In this document: piece after piece, positions 17,383 to 26,520 of the stretch | Layout: each line of letters opens with the position of its first letter | How positions within the stretch are numbered: position 1 is the stretch's first letter | Assembly: GCA_002706605.1 (NCBI GenBank) | Contig: PALT01000033.1 | Span: forward strand, 310,001-374,000 | DNA from: Rhodovulum sp. | GTDB lineage: Bacteria; Pseudomonadota; Alphaproteobacteria; Rhodobacterales; Rhodobacteraceae | Direction: 5' to 3' | Length of the DNA stretch: 64,000 nt | The notes under the pieces: model-generated | What the model was told of the DNA's origin: nothing | Database searches by the model: none | What the model saw: the letters and a program-made list of their open reading frames with translations, nothing else | Translations under genes and position numbers: made by a program

Positions 17383-18079
17383 TGTCCAAGGTCTATCAGG
17401 CGGCTACGGCGGGATCGACGTGCTCCACGATGTGTCGATCTCGGTCGAGGCGGGGGAAACGGTCACGATCCTCGGGGCCAACACGGCAGGCAAAAGCAGC
17501 CTGATGCGCGCGATATCCGGTCTGTTGCCACGGGTGTCGGGCAGGATCACCTTTATAGGTGCCGACCTAAGCGCACAGGCCGCGCATGACATTCCCGGCC
17601 TCGGGATCGCCCATGTGCCCGAGGGGCGGCATGTCTTCAAAGAGATGTCGGTTGAGCAAAACCTGATGTGCGGAGCCTATTGCGCCCGCGATCGGGGGGA
17701 TGCGCGGGCGCGTCTTGATGTCGTGTTCGACCTGTTCCCCCGCCTGATGGAGCGTCGCAAACAGGCGGCGGGGTCCATGTCAGGGGGCGAGCAACAGATG
17801 GTCGCGATCGGGCGTGCGATGATGTCCGATCCCAGCCTGATCCTGATGGATGAACCCAGCCTCGGCCTTGCGCCCATCGTGGTCGATAGCGTCCACGAAG
17901 CGATGGGGCGGATCAATGCGCTGGGCGTGGCGATCCTGTTGGTGGAACAGAATGCGGTGATGGCCCTGTCGGTGGCGCGACGTGGCTATGTGCTTGAGAG
18001 CGGACGCCTTGTGTTGTCGGGGGATGCGGCGGCCTTGCGGGACGATCCCGGAGTAAAGCGGGCCTATCTCGGCGTTTGA
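17375..18079 (+). CDS. livF: Branched-chain-amino-acid-type ABC ATPase LivF
   Basis: A 234-residue ATPase with VTILGANTAGKSSLMRAISG. The Walker A here reads GANTAGKSS, with Thr in place of the usual Gly. Other motifs are MSGGEQQMVAIGRAMMSDPSLILMDEPSLGLAP (signature and Walker B) and LVEQN, where the switch His is Gln as usual for LivF. ATG 17375 has a GGAGGTG ribosome site within the end of livG. It completes the livHMGF set; the nitrilase follows 36 bases later. Confidence 0.92.
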   Translation: MLDVQGLSGGYGGIDVLHDVSISVEAGETVTILGANTAGKSSLMRAISGLLPRVSGRITFIGADLSAQAAHDIPGLGIAHVPEGRHVFKEMSVEQNLMCGAYCARDRGDARARLDVVFDLFPRLMERRKQAAGSMSGGEQQMVAIGRAMMSDPSLILMDEPSLGLAPIVVDSVHEAMGRINALGVAILLVEQNAVMALSVARRGYVLESGRLVLSGDAAALRDDPGVKRAYLGV

Positions 18080-18115
18080 GACCGGCCCGCCCAGAATGAC
18101 AGTCAGGAGAAGACA

Positions 18116-19045
18116 ATGACACTACGTGCAAGCGTGGCCCAAATCGGGTCCGTTCCTTTTGATGCGGCCAAAACCACCGACAAGGTCGTCGACTGGATCA
18201 ACAAGGCCGCCGATGACGGTAGCGAACTGGTCCTGTTCCCCGAGGCGATGATCTCATGCTATCCCAAAGGGTATGATTTCGGCTGTATGATCGGGGTACG
18301 GACACCCGAGGGGCGCGAGGAATTCGCGCGCTATTTCAACAGCGCGATCACCGTGCCCGGTGCCGAAACCGACCGCATCGCCGAGGCCGCCGCCGCACGC
18401 GGTATTCAGGTCGTGATCGGGGTGATCGAACGCGACGGCGGCACGATCTATTGCACCGTTTTGTTTTTCACTCCCGAGGGCGGTTTGGTGGGCAAGCACC
18501 GCAAGCTGATGCCGACCGCGTCGGAACGTCTGGTCTGGGGCTATGGGGACGGGTCCACGCTGCCCGTCTTTGACACCTCGGTGGGCAAGATCGGCGCGGT
18601 GATCTGTTGGGAAAACTATATGCCGATGCTGCGCATGGCGATGTATGCCAAGGGCGTCGCGGTCTATTGTGCCCCCACCGCCGATGACCGCGAGACGTGG
18701 CTGCCAACAATGCGCCACATCGCGCGTGAGGGTCGATGCTATGTCCTGTCCAGCTGTCAGGTCCTGCGCCCTGAGGATTTCCAAGAGGCCGACCGCCCCG
18801 ACATGATACCCACGGCCGAGGGGTTTTTGATGACGGGCGGGTCGGCCATCATCGACCCGCTGGGCGAGGTTGTGGCGGGCCCCGTGTTCGGCGAGGAAAC
18901 CCTGTTGTCGTTTGATCTGGACGCCGATGTGATCGCGGGGGCCAAACTGGATTTCGACGTGGCCGGTCACTATGCGCGCCCCGACGTGTTCACCCTGACG
19001 GTGGATGAGCGCGAAAAGACCCCCGTGCGCAGCGTGACGTCCTAA
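18116..19045 (+). CDS. Nitrilase / carbon-nitrogen hydrolase
   Basis: A 309-residue enzyme of the nitrilase branch of the CN-hydrolase superfamily. The catalytic triad is visible: Glu in LVLFPEAMISCYPKG (about residue 44), Lys in GKHRKLMPTASERLVWG (about 127) and Cys in AVICWENYMPMLR (about 162). The CWENYMP box and the RKLMPT box are typical of true nitrilases, which convert nitriles to carboxylic acids and ammonia, rather than of amidases. It is last in the liv-type operon, suggesting that the imported ligand is a nitrile or nitrogen-rich small molecule (inference). Confidence 0.88.
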   Translation: MTLRASVAQIGSVPFDAAKTTDKVVDWINKAADDGSELVLFPEAMISCYPKGYDFGCMIGVRTPEGREEFARYFNSAITVPGAETDRIAEAAAARGIQVVIGVIERDGGTIYCTVLFFTPEGGLVGKHRKLMPTASERLVWGYGDGSTLPVFDTSVGKIGAVICWENYMPMLRMAMYAKGVAVYCAPTADDRETWLPTMRHIAREGRCYVLSSCQVLRPEDFQEADRPDMIPTAEGFLMTGGSAIIDPLGEVVAGPVFGEETLLSFDLDADVIAGAKLDFDVAGHYARPDVFTLTVDEREKTPVRSVTS

Positions 19046-19052
19046 AACATCC

Positions 19053-19077
19053 CGCCCCACCGTCGGTCGGTGGGGCG
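19053..19077 (+). terminator. Hairpin after the liv-nitrilase operon
   Basis: CGCCCCACCG and CGGTGGGGCG form a perfect ten-base stem with a five-base loop, eight bases after the nitrilase stop. No clear T-run follows, so it may be a Rho-assisted or RNA-stabilising structure. Confidence 0.6.
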
Positions 19078-19256
19078 ACCTTCTCCGCACACTAACCGCC
19101 CGCTTTTGTCGGGCACGCGACTAATTCCCGAAAACCTGCAAAATGGCGGGAATAAGGGGCCGGTGCGGCACGTATCCCTCTCACTAGCATCTAACGCGGA
19201 CCGGCCCAGCAGCCTGCCAAATGATCCGCACAACCAGAGTGATGAGGAGATATCGT

Positions 19257-20156
19257 ATGAGTATTCAAACAATGGCCATCGGCGGCGATCACGGCACGGA
19301 TTTCGACATTCAGGCCGTCCATTCCATCGGCTTTCGCGCAAGCGATATGATCGAGGCGATTTTGCTGAACGGGACCAAACACGGCGACACGCAGGGCAAG
19401 GAAACCCTGGTTCTGGAATTCCAGCAGGACGAATACATCGTGAAACTGGTCGTCTATGAGATCGAGACCAGAGGCGAAACCCGGATTGCCGGTGTCGCAC
19501 TCGAAACCAACCGCGGGCGGGTCCTGAAGGCAGGGACGCTCAAAGGTCGGTCTACGGTTCTTGAGGGGGTCCGCATCCTTGGCCTTGGCGGGAACGCGGG
19601 GCATCAGCTGTTCAAGCTGCGCGCGCGCTATATCGCCGACTATCAGGAATCCAGCCTGATCGAACGGGGCGCCCTTGCTGTGACCGGCGTGATTGCCCAA
19701 GGCCAGACCTATGAAAGCTTTGAGTCCAGCCGCGTCTCCAAAATGAACGCCTCGCGCACCTTCCTTGAGACGGTCACAAGCATCGAGCATTCGACCGAGA
19801 GCAGCGCCGCCATCGGCGAATTCACCGCTAAGGCCAGCATGACCTTTGGCCTGAGCGTGACGACCCAAGCCGAGTTCAACCAGCAGGTCGAGAGCGAAAC
19901 AACGACCAGTCAGCGCCTGACCTATTCCCCGCCCGAAGGCCACATCGGCCTAGAGGTCGTGGCCATGGATGCCTTCCGCGCCAGCGATGGCACCGTCTGG
20001 TTCTTTCCGACGGGGGAGCCGAACATGAAATCGGCGGCCATCTCCGGTGACGACGTCATCAAGCAAGAGGTCTATGACATGACGGGTACCTTGCCCCTGC
20101 ATCTGCCCTATATGGCGGACCAATGTTATGGCTATGAGCGTTTTAGCACCCTCTGA
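19257..20156 (+). CDS. Jacalin-like lectin domain fused to a pore-forming-toxin-like domain
   Basis: A 299-residue protein without a signal peptide. Residues about 5-140 read like a jacalin beta-prism: GGDHGTDFD, then DMIEAILLNGTKHG, EFQQDEYIVKLVVYEIE, IAGVALETNRGR and LEGVRILGLGGNAGHQLFKLRARYI. From about 145 the sequence turns Ser/Thr/Glu-rich with alternating polar strands (SSAAIGEFTAKASMTFGLSVTTQAEFNQQVESETTTSQRLTYSPPEG), a pattern seen in the aerolysin/ETX-MTX2 fold. Start ATG 19257 has a GAGGAG site. It is a stand-alone gene. Both domain calls rest on pattern recognition only; function in defence, predation or adhesion is open. Confidence 0.55.
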   Translation: MSIQTMAIGGDHGTDFDIQAVHSIGFRASDMIEAILLNGTKHGDTQGKETLVLEFQQDEYIVKLVVYEIETRGETRIAGVALETNRGRVLKAGTLKGRSTVLEGVRILGLGGNAGHQLFKLRARYIADYQESSLIERGALAVTGVIAQGQTYESFESSRVSKMNASRTFLETVTSIEHSTESSAAIGEFTAKASMTFGLSVTTQAEFNQQVESETTTSQRLTYSPPEGHIGLEVVAMDAFRASDGTVWFFPTGEPNMKSAAISGDDVIKQEVYDMTGTLPLHLPYMADQCYGYERFSTL

Positions 20157-20174
20157 TCGACCAGCCCGCCCGAG

Positions 20175-20200
20175 CGAAAGCCGCCCAAACGGGTGGCTTT
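20175..20200 (+). terminator. Stem-loop after the jacalin-like gene
   Basis: GAAAGCCGCCC and GGGTGGCTTTC pair over 11 positions (one G-T) around AAAC, 19 bases after the stop. This isolates the gene from the sigma-factor unit downstream. Confidence 0.7.
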
Positions 20201-20358
20201 CAACGGGTTCAGGGGCGCGAGATCGGCAGGTATCCACCCGTGTCGGCACAATACCGCGAACGCGGGTGTGTCGCCTAGGCGCGTTATTGCCTTGGGTTGT
20301 GGGGTATGCCTCAATCGACCTGATTCATCGTGTTCCTGTTTCCAACGATAGTGCCCGT

Positions 20359-20862
20359 ATGCCCACGACCCTAAAGCAAGACCTGATCGCGCTTTTGCCA
20401 AGGTTGAGACGGTTCGCCTTTACGATCGCCCGTTCCGCCGCCGATGCGGACGATCTGGTGCAAGAGGCCTGTATCCGCGCCCTGACACGTCAGGACCAAT
20501 GGAACCCTGCTCAACCTCTGGATCGTTGGGTGTTTCGCATTCTGCGCAACGTCTGGATTGATGAGGTCCGCAAACGACAGGTCCGCACGGGTCAGGGGCA
20601 AATCCCTGCCGAAGACGCCTCGGAGCTGATCAGCGTTGAGACCGGCGAGGCGCGGTTCGCCGAGCGCGAGTTGCACAAAAAGATCACCGAGATGCCGGAT
20701 GAACTGGGCCTTGTGGTTCTTGTCGTTTCTGTCGAAGGCTATAGCTATAAAGAGGCGGCAGAGTTGCTCGATATCCCCGTCGGCACGGTGATGAGCCGCC
20801 TGCATCGCGCAAGGAAACAGCTTGCGCAGGATATGGTAGAGCCGCTGGGGGTGACGTCATGA
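20359..20862 (+). CDS. ECF-type RNA polymerase sigma factor
   Basis: A 167-residue extracytoplasmic-function sigma factor. Region 2 is RLRRFAFTIARSAADADDLVQEACIRALTRQDQW...WVFRILRNVWIDEVRKRQ (about 12-75) and region 4 is MPDELGLVVLVVSVEGYSYKEAAELLDIPVGTVMSRLHRARKQLAQ (about 113-158). ATG 20359 is selected because sequence upstream in frame is not sigma-like and the length then fits the family. It overlaps the anti-sigma gene by four bases (ATGA). It probably controls this unit and envelope or oxidative stress genes; the signal is unknown. Confidence 0.9.
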   Translation: MPTTLKQDLIALLPRLRRFAFTIARSAADADDLVQEACIRALTRQDQWNPAQPLDRWVFRILRNVWIDEVRKRQVRTGQGQIPAEDASELISVETGEARFAERELHKKITEMPDELGLVVLVVSVEGYSYKEAAELLDIPVGTVMSRLHRARKQLAQDMVEPLGVTS

Positions 20863-21644
20863 CAATTGCTTCTGAAAAACTCAGCGCCTTTCTGGACGGC
20901 GAACTTGGCCCCGAGGAGATGTCGGAGATCGAGCGCGCCTTGGAAAACGACGCCGCCCTTCAGGCCGAGCTTGAAAAGCTGATGCAGGCGGATGTCGTGT
21001 TCAAACAGCATTTTGACGACATGCTGGGCGATCCGGTGCCTCTGGATCTGGCCAAGGCGGTTGAGGGGTTTGAGGCGCCCGTCATCGCAAATATCCCCGC
21101 CGCGCCAAAACCGCGGATCTGGATGGTGTCCGCGTCGGCTGTGGTCGCGCTGGTGGTTGGTTTGTCGGGGGGCTTTTTCCTTGGCCAAGAGAGCGCGGGG
21201 AACGCCCCGCAAACCCAGATCGCCGCGCGCGGATGGTTGGATGACATCGCGTCTTACCACCGCGTTTATGCCGCACAAGACCGCCATCTGGTTGAGGTCC
21301 CCGCGTCAGAGGCCGCGCATATTGAGGCATGGCTGACCAGTTCCGTTGGAACACAGGTTGCGATCCCCGATCTCAGCGACATGGGCCTGACTTTTGCGGG
21401 GGGGCGGTTGCTTGTCGCGGCGGACAAACCCGTCGCGCAATTGATCTACACCGATGCGAATGGTGCGGTTGTCGCGCTGTGTTCGATCAAGACGGACGCA
21501 CCGGTTGAGGGTCTGAACGCCCGAACCGTCGGGGCGTTTGACATGGTCAGTTGGGGTGCGGGCACGGCGAATTTCGTGTTGATCGGGGATCAAGGCCGTG
21601 CGGACCTACTCCAGATCGCGCAATCCCTTGCGACCGAGGCCTAA
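20859..21644 (+). CDS. Membrane anti-sigma factor
   Basis: A 261-residue protein with an N-terminal cytoplasmic anti-sigma-like domain (SEKLSAFLDGELGPEEMSEIERALENDAALQAELEKL, residues 5-41), one membrane segment at about 88-108 (VSASAVVALVVGLSGGFFLG) and a C-terminal periplasmic domain of about 150 residues. No HxxxCxxC zinc motif is present, so it is not a ZAS-type protein. Its start overlaps the sigma gene by four bases, as is usual for cognate pairs. It would hold the sigma factor at the membrane until an envelope signal appears. Confidence 0.85.
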   Translation: MTIASEKLSAFLDGELGPEEMSEIERALENDAALQAELEKLMQADVVFKQHFDDMLGDPVPLDLAKAVEGFEAPVIANIPAAPKPRIWMVSASAVVALVVGLSGGFFLGQESAGNAPQTQIAARGWLDDIASYHRVYAAQDRHLVEVPASEAAHIEAWLTSSVGTQVAIPDLSDMGLTFAGGRLLVAADKPVAQLIYTDANGAVVALCSIKTDAPVEGLNARTVGAFDMVSWGAGTANFVLIGDQGRADLLQIAQSLATEA

Positions 21645-21645
21645 C

Positions 21646-21666
21646 CCGCAAAAAAAATTTTTGCGG
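21646..21666 (+). terminator. A/T-rich perfect hairpin after the anti-sigma gene
   Basis: CCGCAAAAA and TTTTTGCGG form a nine-base stem around AAA right after the anti-sigma stop. It may attenuate transcription before the downstream COG4315 gene, or be an intrinsic terminator with an unusual order (T-run inside the stem). Confidence 0.5.
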
Positions 21667-21752
21667 CCTGCGAGAATAAACCGGCCTCCGCATTCGTAGA
21701 CGTGATGACCGCCCGGACGGCGGCGACACGGTAAACGAAACGGAGACAGCTT

Positions 21753-22130
21753 ATGAAACTTTCAATTCTCGCCCTGACTGTGGCCCTTGGCCTTGGTGCA
21801 TGTGACGCCTACGCGGCGGGCCATTCGTCCGCCCCTGCGATTGAGGCCAACGGCATTCTGACCAATGCCGAAGGGATGAGCCTCTATACCTTTGACCCCG
21901 ATACGGCGACCACCTCGGCCTGTAATGGCGGTTGCGCCAAAAGCTGGCCGCCGTTGGCCGCCGGGGAGGGTGCGCATGACGCGGGTGATTTCACCGTCAT
22001 CACGCGCGATGACGGCACCACGCAATGGGCCTATCAGGGGCAGCCCCTGTATCTCTGGGTCAATGACCGCAAGCCGGGCGATACCACGGGAGACGGCGTC
22101 GGTGGGAAATGGCACTTGGCCCGTCCGTAA
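21753..22130 (+). CDS. COG4315-type secreted repeat protein
   Basis: A 125-residue exported protein: signal peptide about 1-22 with a possible lipobox (GLGAC), then the family repeat NGILTNAEGMSLYTFDPDTATTSACNGGCAKSWPPL (about 34-69) and a second half YQGQPLYLWVNDRKPGDTTGDGVGGKWHLARP. The Cys pair in ACNGGC probably forms a disulfide. Such proteins are often encoded next to ECF sigma/anti-sigma pairs, as here. Its upstream region (about 21672-21700, AATAAACC and CGTAGAC) could be an ECF-type promoter. Biochemical function is unknown. Confidence 0.8.
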   Translation: MKLSILALTVALGLGACDAYAAGHSSAPAIEANGILTNAEGMSLYTFDPDTATTSACNGGCAKSWPPLAAGEGAHDAGDFTVITRDDGTTQWAYQGQPLYLWVNDRKPGDTTGDGVGGKWHLARP

Positions 22131-22182
22131 TGACCAACCCGCGCGCATTGTGTTGGATCATGGTGCGCGCGGGGTAGGGGGA

Positions 22183-23568
22183 TCAGGGCGCCAGTTGGCC
22201 CCACAGATCATATTCCCCGGCCTCATCCACAGTGACAGAAACGATATCCCCGACGTTCAAACCTTGGGTGTTTTCATCGATAAACAGGTTGCCGTCGATT
22301 TCCGGCGCGTCGGCCTTGGTGCGGCAGGTGGCGATGCCGTCTTCGTCGATGTCGTCCACGATCACATCCATGGTCTGTCCGACCTTGGCGGCCAGCTTGG
22401 CCTCGGAGATCGCTTGGGCCTTTTCCATGAACCGTTCCCAGCGGTCCTGTTTGATCTCTTCGGGGACGTGGTCGGGCAGCGCGTTTGAGCGCGCGCCGTC
22501 GACGTTTTCGTATTTAAAGCACCCGACGCGGTCCAATTGCGCCTCATCCATCCAGTCCAGCAGGGTCTGGAATTCATCCTCGGTCTCACCAGGATAGCCG
22601 ACGATAAAGGTCGAGCGCAGGGTGATATCGGGACAGGCCGAGCGCCACGCCGCGATTTCGTCCAGCGTCTTGGCCGCCGCCGCGGGGCGGGCCATCCGTT
22701 TCAAAGTATCGGGGTGCGCGTGCTGGAACGGGATATCCAGATAGGGCAGGATCAGACCCTCGGCCATCAGGGGGATCAGGTCGCGCACATGGGGGTAGGG
22801 ATAGACATAGTGCAGGCGCACCCACGCCCCTAGCGACCCCAGATCACGCGCCAGATCGGTGATATGGGCGCGGTGGTCACGGTCAGTGGCGTGCTTGATA
22901 TCCACCCCATAGGCCGATGTGTCCTGCGAGATCACCAGCAATTCGCGCACACCGTTTTCCACCAGCTTTTCCGCCTCACGCACAACTGCATGGGCGGGGC
23001 GGCTGACCAGACGGCCACGCATATCGGGGATGATGCAGAATTTGCACTTGTGGTTACAGCCCTCGGAAATCTTGAGATAGCTGTAATGGCGCGGGGTCAG
23101 GGACACGCCGCTGGCCGGTAGGAGGTCCACAAACGGATCGGGGTTCGGCGGCACGGCACCATGCACGGCGTCCAGCACCTGTTCGTACTGATGCGGGCCC
23201 GTGACGGCCAGAACATTAGGATGCGCGCCGGTGATATACTCGGGCTCGGCCCCCAGACAGCCGGTCACGATCACCCGTCCGTTTTCGCTCAACGCCTCGC
23301 CGATCGCCTCAAGGCTTTCGGCTTTGGCGGAATCGAGGAACCCGCAGGTGTTCACGATGACCGCATCCGCGCCGGAATAGTCGGGCGAGATCGCATAGCC
23401 CTCGGCGCGCAGGCGCGTCAGGATGCGTTCGCTATCGACCAAGGCCTTGGGACAGCCAAGGGACACCATCCCGATTGTCGGCTGACCCTCGCGGGGACGC
23501 TCATCAAAACGGGGTTTGGGGGCAAGGTCGGGGCGCAGGTTTGGCGGGTTCGTGCTCATCTTGCCCAT
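22183..23568 (-). CDS. rimO: Ribosomal protein S12 methylthiotransferase RimO
   Basis: A 461-residue radical-SAM enzyme that methylthiolates an aspartate of ribosomal protein S12. The N-terminal UPF0004 domain shows [29 protein letters not shown] and [10 protein letters not shown] (three cluster Cys). The radical-SAM motif is [14 protein letters not shown], and a C-terminal TRAM domain ends the protein. [12 protein letters not shown] distinguishes RimO from MiaB. ATG 23568 is used; ATG 23559 three codons later is equally possible, while a much longer open frame upstream overlaps the next gene and has no family similarity. Confidence 0.95.
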   Translation of the reverse strand: MGKMSTNPPNLRPDLAPKPRFDERPREGQPTIGMVSLGCPKALVDSERILTRLRAEGYAISPDYSGADAVIVNTCGFLDSAKAESLEAIGEALSENGRVIVTGCLGAEPEYITGAHPNVLAVTGPHQYEQVLDAVHGAVPPNPDPFVDLLPASGVSLTPRHYSYLKISEGCNHKCKFCIIPDMRGRLVSRPAHAVVREAEKLVENGVRELLVISQDTSAYGVDIKHATDRDHRAHITDLARDLGSLGAWVRLHYVYPYPHVRDLIPLMAEGLILPYLDIPFQHAHPDTLKRMARPAAAAKTLDEIAAWRSACPDITLRSTFIVGYPGETEDEFQTLLDWMDEAQLDRVGCFKYENVDGARSNALPDHVPEEIKQDRWERFMEKAQAISEAKLAAKVGQTMDVIVDDIDEDGIATCRTKADAPEIDGNLFIDENTQGLNVGDIVSVTVDEAGEYDLWGQLAP

Positions 23569-23712
23569 ATAGACGCGAATCTTTGGGCGGAAAAGAGAGC
23601 ACGTTTGCGTGGGCCGGACCGTCTTAGGGCAAATCTGTCGGGTGGCGGACATCGCGTTTGGAAATCCGGCGCATCCTGATCCGGATTTTACCCAGTACAT
23701 TCCGGAGCGTTT

Positions 23713-24213
23713 ATGTCCATCAAAGTATCCTTCATCAACCTCAGCAGTATAGATTTCACCGGCAAGCACAAAACGCTGGCCGAAGAGGGCCTCAAGACCG
23801 ACATCACCTATCCTGGCGACTTTCTCGCGGCGCGCACGGGGCACCAAACCATGGAGATCGACCAAGAGGTCCTGTCTTGGTACGTCGACGGGAACATGGA
23901 AACGTGGTCCACGTGGATGCCCACCACGGATGGCGGCAAAACCTTTAGCACCGAGGGCGCGTTCGGTGTGAAAACCGAAAGCCCGCTGCAGTTTCTGTCG
24001 ATTGGCAAGGCACCTTATTGGTACGCGGGCCACATCAAGTCCGGCCACAACGGGTACACGTGGGACATCCGCGATGGCCATGACAAGGCAACGCCCTACA
24101 CATGGGCCCCTGCGGGCAAGTTTACGGTACTGGCAACGCCGGTCTGTCATCACAAATCAATCGACATTGCGGTCACCATTACCGACCTTGTCAAACCGAT
24201 GCCGGGGGTCTGA
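23713..24213 (+). CDS. Unknown beta-rich protein
   Basis: A 166-residue protein with no signal peptide and no membrane segment, rich in aromatic residues ([34 protein letters not shown]). The pattern of alternating strands, with a central [18 protein letters not shown] and later [14 protein letters not shown], is loosely like small beta-sandwich aegerolysin/ET79-type crystal proteins, but this is speculative. It diverges from rimO and is followed three bases later by another unknown gene, so the two form a pair. Confidence 0.6.
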   Translation: MSIKVSFINLSSIDFTGKHKTLAEEGLKTDITYPGDFLAARTGHQTMEIDQEVLSWYVDGNMETWSTWMPTTDGGKTFSTEGAFGVKTESPLQFLSIGKAPYWYAGHIKSGHNGYTWDIRDGHDKATPYTWAPAGKFTVLATPVCHHKSIDIAVTITDLVKPMPGV

Positions 24214-24216
24214 GCG

Positions 24217-24627
24217 ATGGCGGAACTGATGTTTTTGGCGGCTCAGGTCAATGGGTCATGGACGTACAAAGTGCGGACCACCGCAGACAACGTGAATTTC
24301 GCCTTTCCAGGGGCGGATTACGCCACGCAGGTGCAATCGGCACAGGCCTTTGCAAACAGCCTGCGCGCGGGTCAGCAGGCGGGGATCAACTGGCTACAGA
24401 CCAACCTGAACGACCCGATGGGAGAGAACGTGGCAGGTTGGGCGGGCAATCTCTATGACGAGATGTTCAATGCAACCAGCGAGCTTGTCGTCAATGGCGT
24501 CGTAGAATTCACCATGGCGGAAGCAATTGACGAAGGCATGGTCGACGCAACCGCAACAATGCTGTCCGATGTTATTGATGTGGATGCGGATTTCTTTGGG
24601 TCAATGTTGCTTGGCCTGCTCGTGTGA
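24217..24627 (+). CDS. Unknown acidic protein, partner of the preceding gene
   Basis: A 136-residue acidic protein. The N-terminal half has AQVNGSWTYKVRTTADNVNFAFPGADYATQVQSAQAFANSLRAGQQAG and the C-terminal half is helical and Asp/Glu-rich, ending with the hydrophobic FFGSMLLGLLV. No family is recognised. It begins three bases after the unknown beta-rich protein and converges with the ABC-2 permease gene 17 bases beyond its stop. The pairing suggests joint function, for instance effector and partner, but nothing proves it. Confidence 0.6.
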   Translation: MAELMFLAAQVNGSWTYKVRTTADNVNFAFPGADYATQVQSAQAFANSLRAGQQAGINWLQTNLNDPMGENVAGWAGNLYDEMFNATSELVVNGVVEFTMAEAIDEGMVDATATMLSDVIDVDADFFGSMLLGLLV

Positions 24628-24644
24628 TCTACTACGGCTGGCGC

Positions 24645-25406
24645 TTAGGACCGGATGCGCCAGCCGGTTTTGAAGATGATCCAGACGACCGCCAACCCAA
24701 GGGCAAGAAAACCGGTCACCGCCATCAGGGACACGCCCACCGGCACGTCCGAGAGTTCAAAGAACGACCAACGGAACCCCGAGATCAGGTAAAGAACGGG
24801 GTTCAAATGCGTCACCGCCTCCCAAAACGGGGGCAACATATCGGCCGAATAAAACGCGCCACCAAGGAACACCAAGGGCGTGATCACCAACAGCGGGATC
24901 AGTTGTAGTTGCTCAAAGCTGCGCGCCCAGACGCCGATGATGAAGCCCAGCAGGGAAAATGATACCGCCGTCAGGATCAGAAAGCCCAGCATCCAGAACG
25001 GATGCGCGATGTGCAAATCCACAAACAGGGCCGAGGTCACCAGAATGATCAGCGCGATCATCAACGCCTTGGTAGCCGCCGCGCCGACATAGCCCAGAAC
25101 GATCTCAAAGAACGACAAAGGCGCGCTCAGCAGCTCATAAACGGTGCCGACGAATTTCGGGAAATAGATGCCAAAAGACGCGTTGGTCACCGATTGCTGC
25201 AGCAGGGTCAACATCACCAGACCGGGCACGATGAACGCGCCATAATCGACCCCCTGAACGGTGTCGATGCGGCTGCCGATGGCGGTGCCAAAGACCACGA
25301 AATAGAGAACCGTCGACAGCACGGGCGAGATCACCGACTGCGCGATGGTGCGAAACGTGCGGGCCATTTCGAATTTGTAGATTGCCAGTACACCGCGCCA
25401 GTTCAT
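24645..25406 (-). CDS. ABC-2 type transporter permease
   Basis: A 253-residue integral membrane protein with six hydrophobic segments. The family block [24 protein letters not shown] and [37 protein letters not shown] mark the ABC2_membrane/NodJ-DrrB group of exporters. It overlaps by four bases the end of its ATPase gene upstream in the operon, so together they form a two-component exporter. A paralogous permease lies about 2 kb away on the other side of gcrA. Substrate unknown: drug, polysaccharide or lipid are all known for the family. Confidence 0.88.
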   Translation of the reverse strand: MNWRGVLAIYKFEMARTFRTIAQSVISPVLSTVLYFVVFGTAIGSRIDTVQGVDYGAFIVPGLVMLTLLQQSVTNASFGIYFPKFVGTVYELLSAPLSFFEIVLGYVGAAATKALMIALIILVTSALFVDLHIAHPFWMLGFLILTAVSFSLLGFIIGVWARSFEQLQLIPLLVITPLVFLGGAFYSADMLPPFWEAVTHLNPVLYLISGFRWSFFELSDVPVGVSLMAVTGFLALGLAVVWIIFKTGWRIRS

Positions 25407-26350
25407 GACGGCACCTCGTCGTTTGTGAGGGTCAGGAACACGTCCTCAAGGTTGGTTTCGCTGGTCTCTAGGTCGCGAACGGAAATGCCTGCGGCGGCCA
25501 TGTCGGCGATCAGGCGCGTGATGCCTGTGCGCTTGGACTGGGCGTCGTATTCATAGATCAGACCCGTGAAATCCTCGGTGTGGCGCAGGTTGTAAGCGGC
25601 CAGACTGTCGGGCAATTCGCGCACCGCGTCCTGTAGGTGCAGCCGCAGTTGTTTCTTGCCCAACCGCTGCATCAACTGGTCTTTGTCTTCGACCAACAGG
25701 ATTTCACCGGCGCGGATGATGCCGATACGGTCGGCCATTTCCTCGGCCTCTTCGATGTAGTGGGTGGTCAGGATGATGGTCACCCCGTCTTCCTGCAGGC
25801 TGCGGACCATATCCCACATGTCACGGCGCAGAGTGACGTCAACGCCCGCCGTGGGTTCGTCAAGGAACAGAACGCGGGGTTCATGCGCCAAGGCCTTGGC
25901 GATCAGCACGCGCCGTTTCATCCCGCCAGACAGTTCCATGTTTTTCGTGTCGCGCTTGTCCCACAGCGACAGGGCGCGCAGCACCTTTTCCAGATAGGCG
26001 TCATCGGGGGCCAAGCCGAACAGCGCGCGCGAATATCGCGCGGTGTTCCAGACCGTTTCGAACATCTCGATATGGATTTCCTGTGGCACCAGACCGATCA
26101 TGCGCCGTGTCTGGCGGTAATCGCGGTGCACGTCATAGCCACCGACGGTGATTGACCCCGTGCTGGGCGTGATCAGCCCGCAAATCGACGAAATCAACGT
26201 CGTCTTCCCCGCGCCATTCGGCCCGAGAAGCGCAAGGATCTCGCCCGCGCGAATATCAAGGTTCACGTCCTTGAGGGCGGTATGGCCGCTGTCATAGGAC
26301 TTGCCCAGACCCTGAATGGAAATCATGCTGTCGTTTGTCATATCTATCAT
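25403..26350 (-). CDS. ABC-2 type transporter ATPase
   Basis: A 315-residue ATPase: Walker [10 protein letters not shown] (about 39-47), Q-loop VPQE, signature [16 protein letters not shown], Walker [13 protein letters not shown] and [18 protein letters not shown]. The last 80 residues are the DUF4162-like C-terminal domain of drug-exporter ATPases. In-frame ATGs at 26341 and 26326 are alternative starts. It is encoded just before the permease with a four-base overlap. It could also serve the paralogous orphan permease at 27240. Confidence 0.9.
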   Translation of the reverse strand: MIDMTNDSMISIQGLGKSYDSGHTALKDVNLDIRAGEILALLGPNGAGKTTLISSICGLITPSTGSITVGGYDVHRDYRQTRRMIGLVPQEIHIEMFETVWNTARYSRALFGLAPDDAYLEKVLRALSLWDKRDTKNMELSGGMKRRVLIAKALAHEPRVLFLDEPTAGVDVTLRRDMWDMVRSLQEDGVTIILTTHYIEEAEEMADRIGIIRAGEILLVEDKDQLMQRLGKKQLRLHLQDAVRELPDSLAAYNLRHTEDFTGLIYEYDAQSKRTGITRLIADMAAAGISVRDLETSETNLEDVFLTLTNDEVPS

Positions 26351-26470
26351 CCCTTGGGGCCTGATCTAGCGACCAGCCCGAGGTCCGGCTATCCCGCTGA
26401 GCGCACCGGACCCCCTGCTAAAACGCACATGTTAACGCCAGCGATCAGGGTTTGGTTGCGCCCGAAAATG

Positions 26471-26497
26471 AAAAAGCCCGCCGTGATCGGGCGGGCC
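26471..26497 (-). terminator. Terminator of gcrA
   Basis: GCCCGCC (26476-26482) pairs with GGCGGGC (26490-26496); on the minus strand the stem is followed by TTTTT, 24 bases after the gcrA stop. Confidence 0.8.
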
Positions 26498-26520
26498 TTT
26501 GGGATAGGTATGCGGTGCCT

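Noticed and set aside
20128-20358. N-terminal extension of the ECF sigma factor
   Set aside because: The extra 77 residues overlap the jacalin-like gene's end and a terminator hairpin and are not sigma-like.
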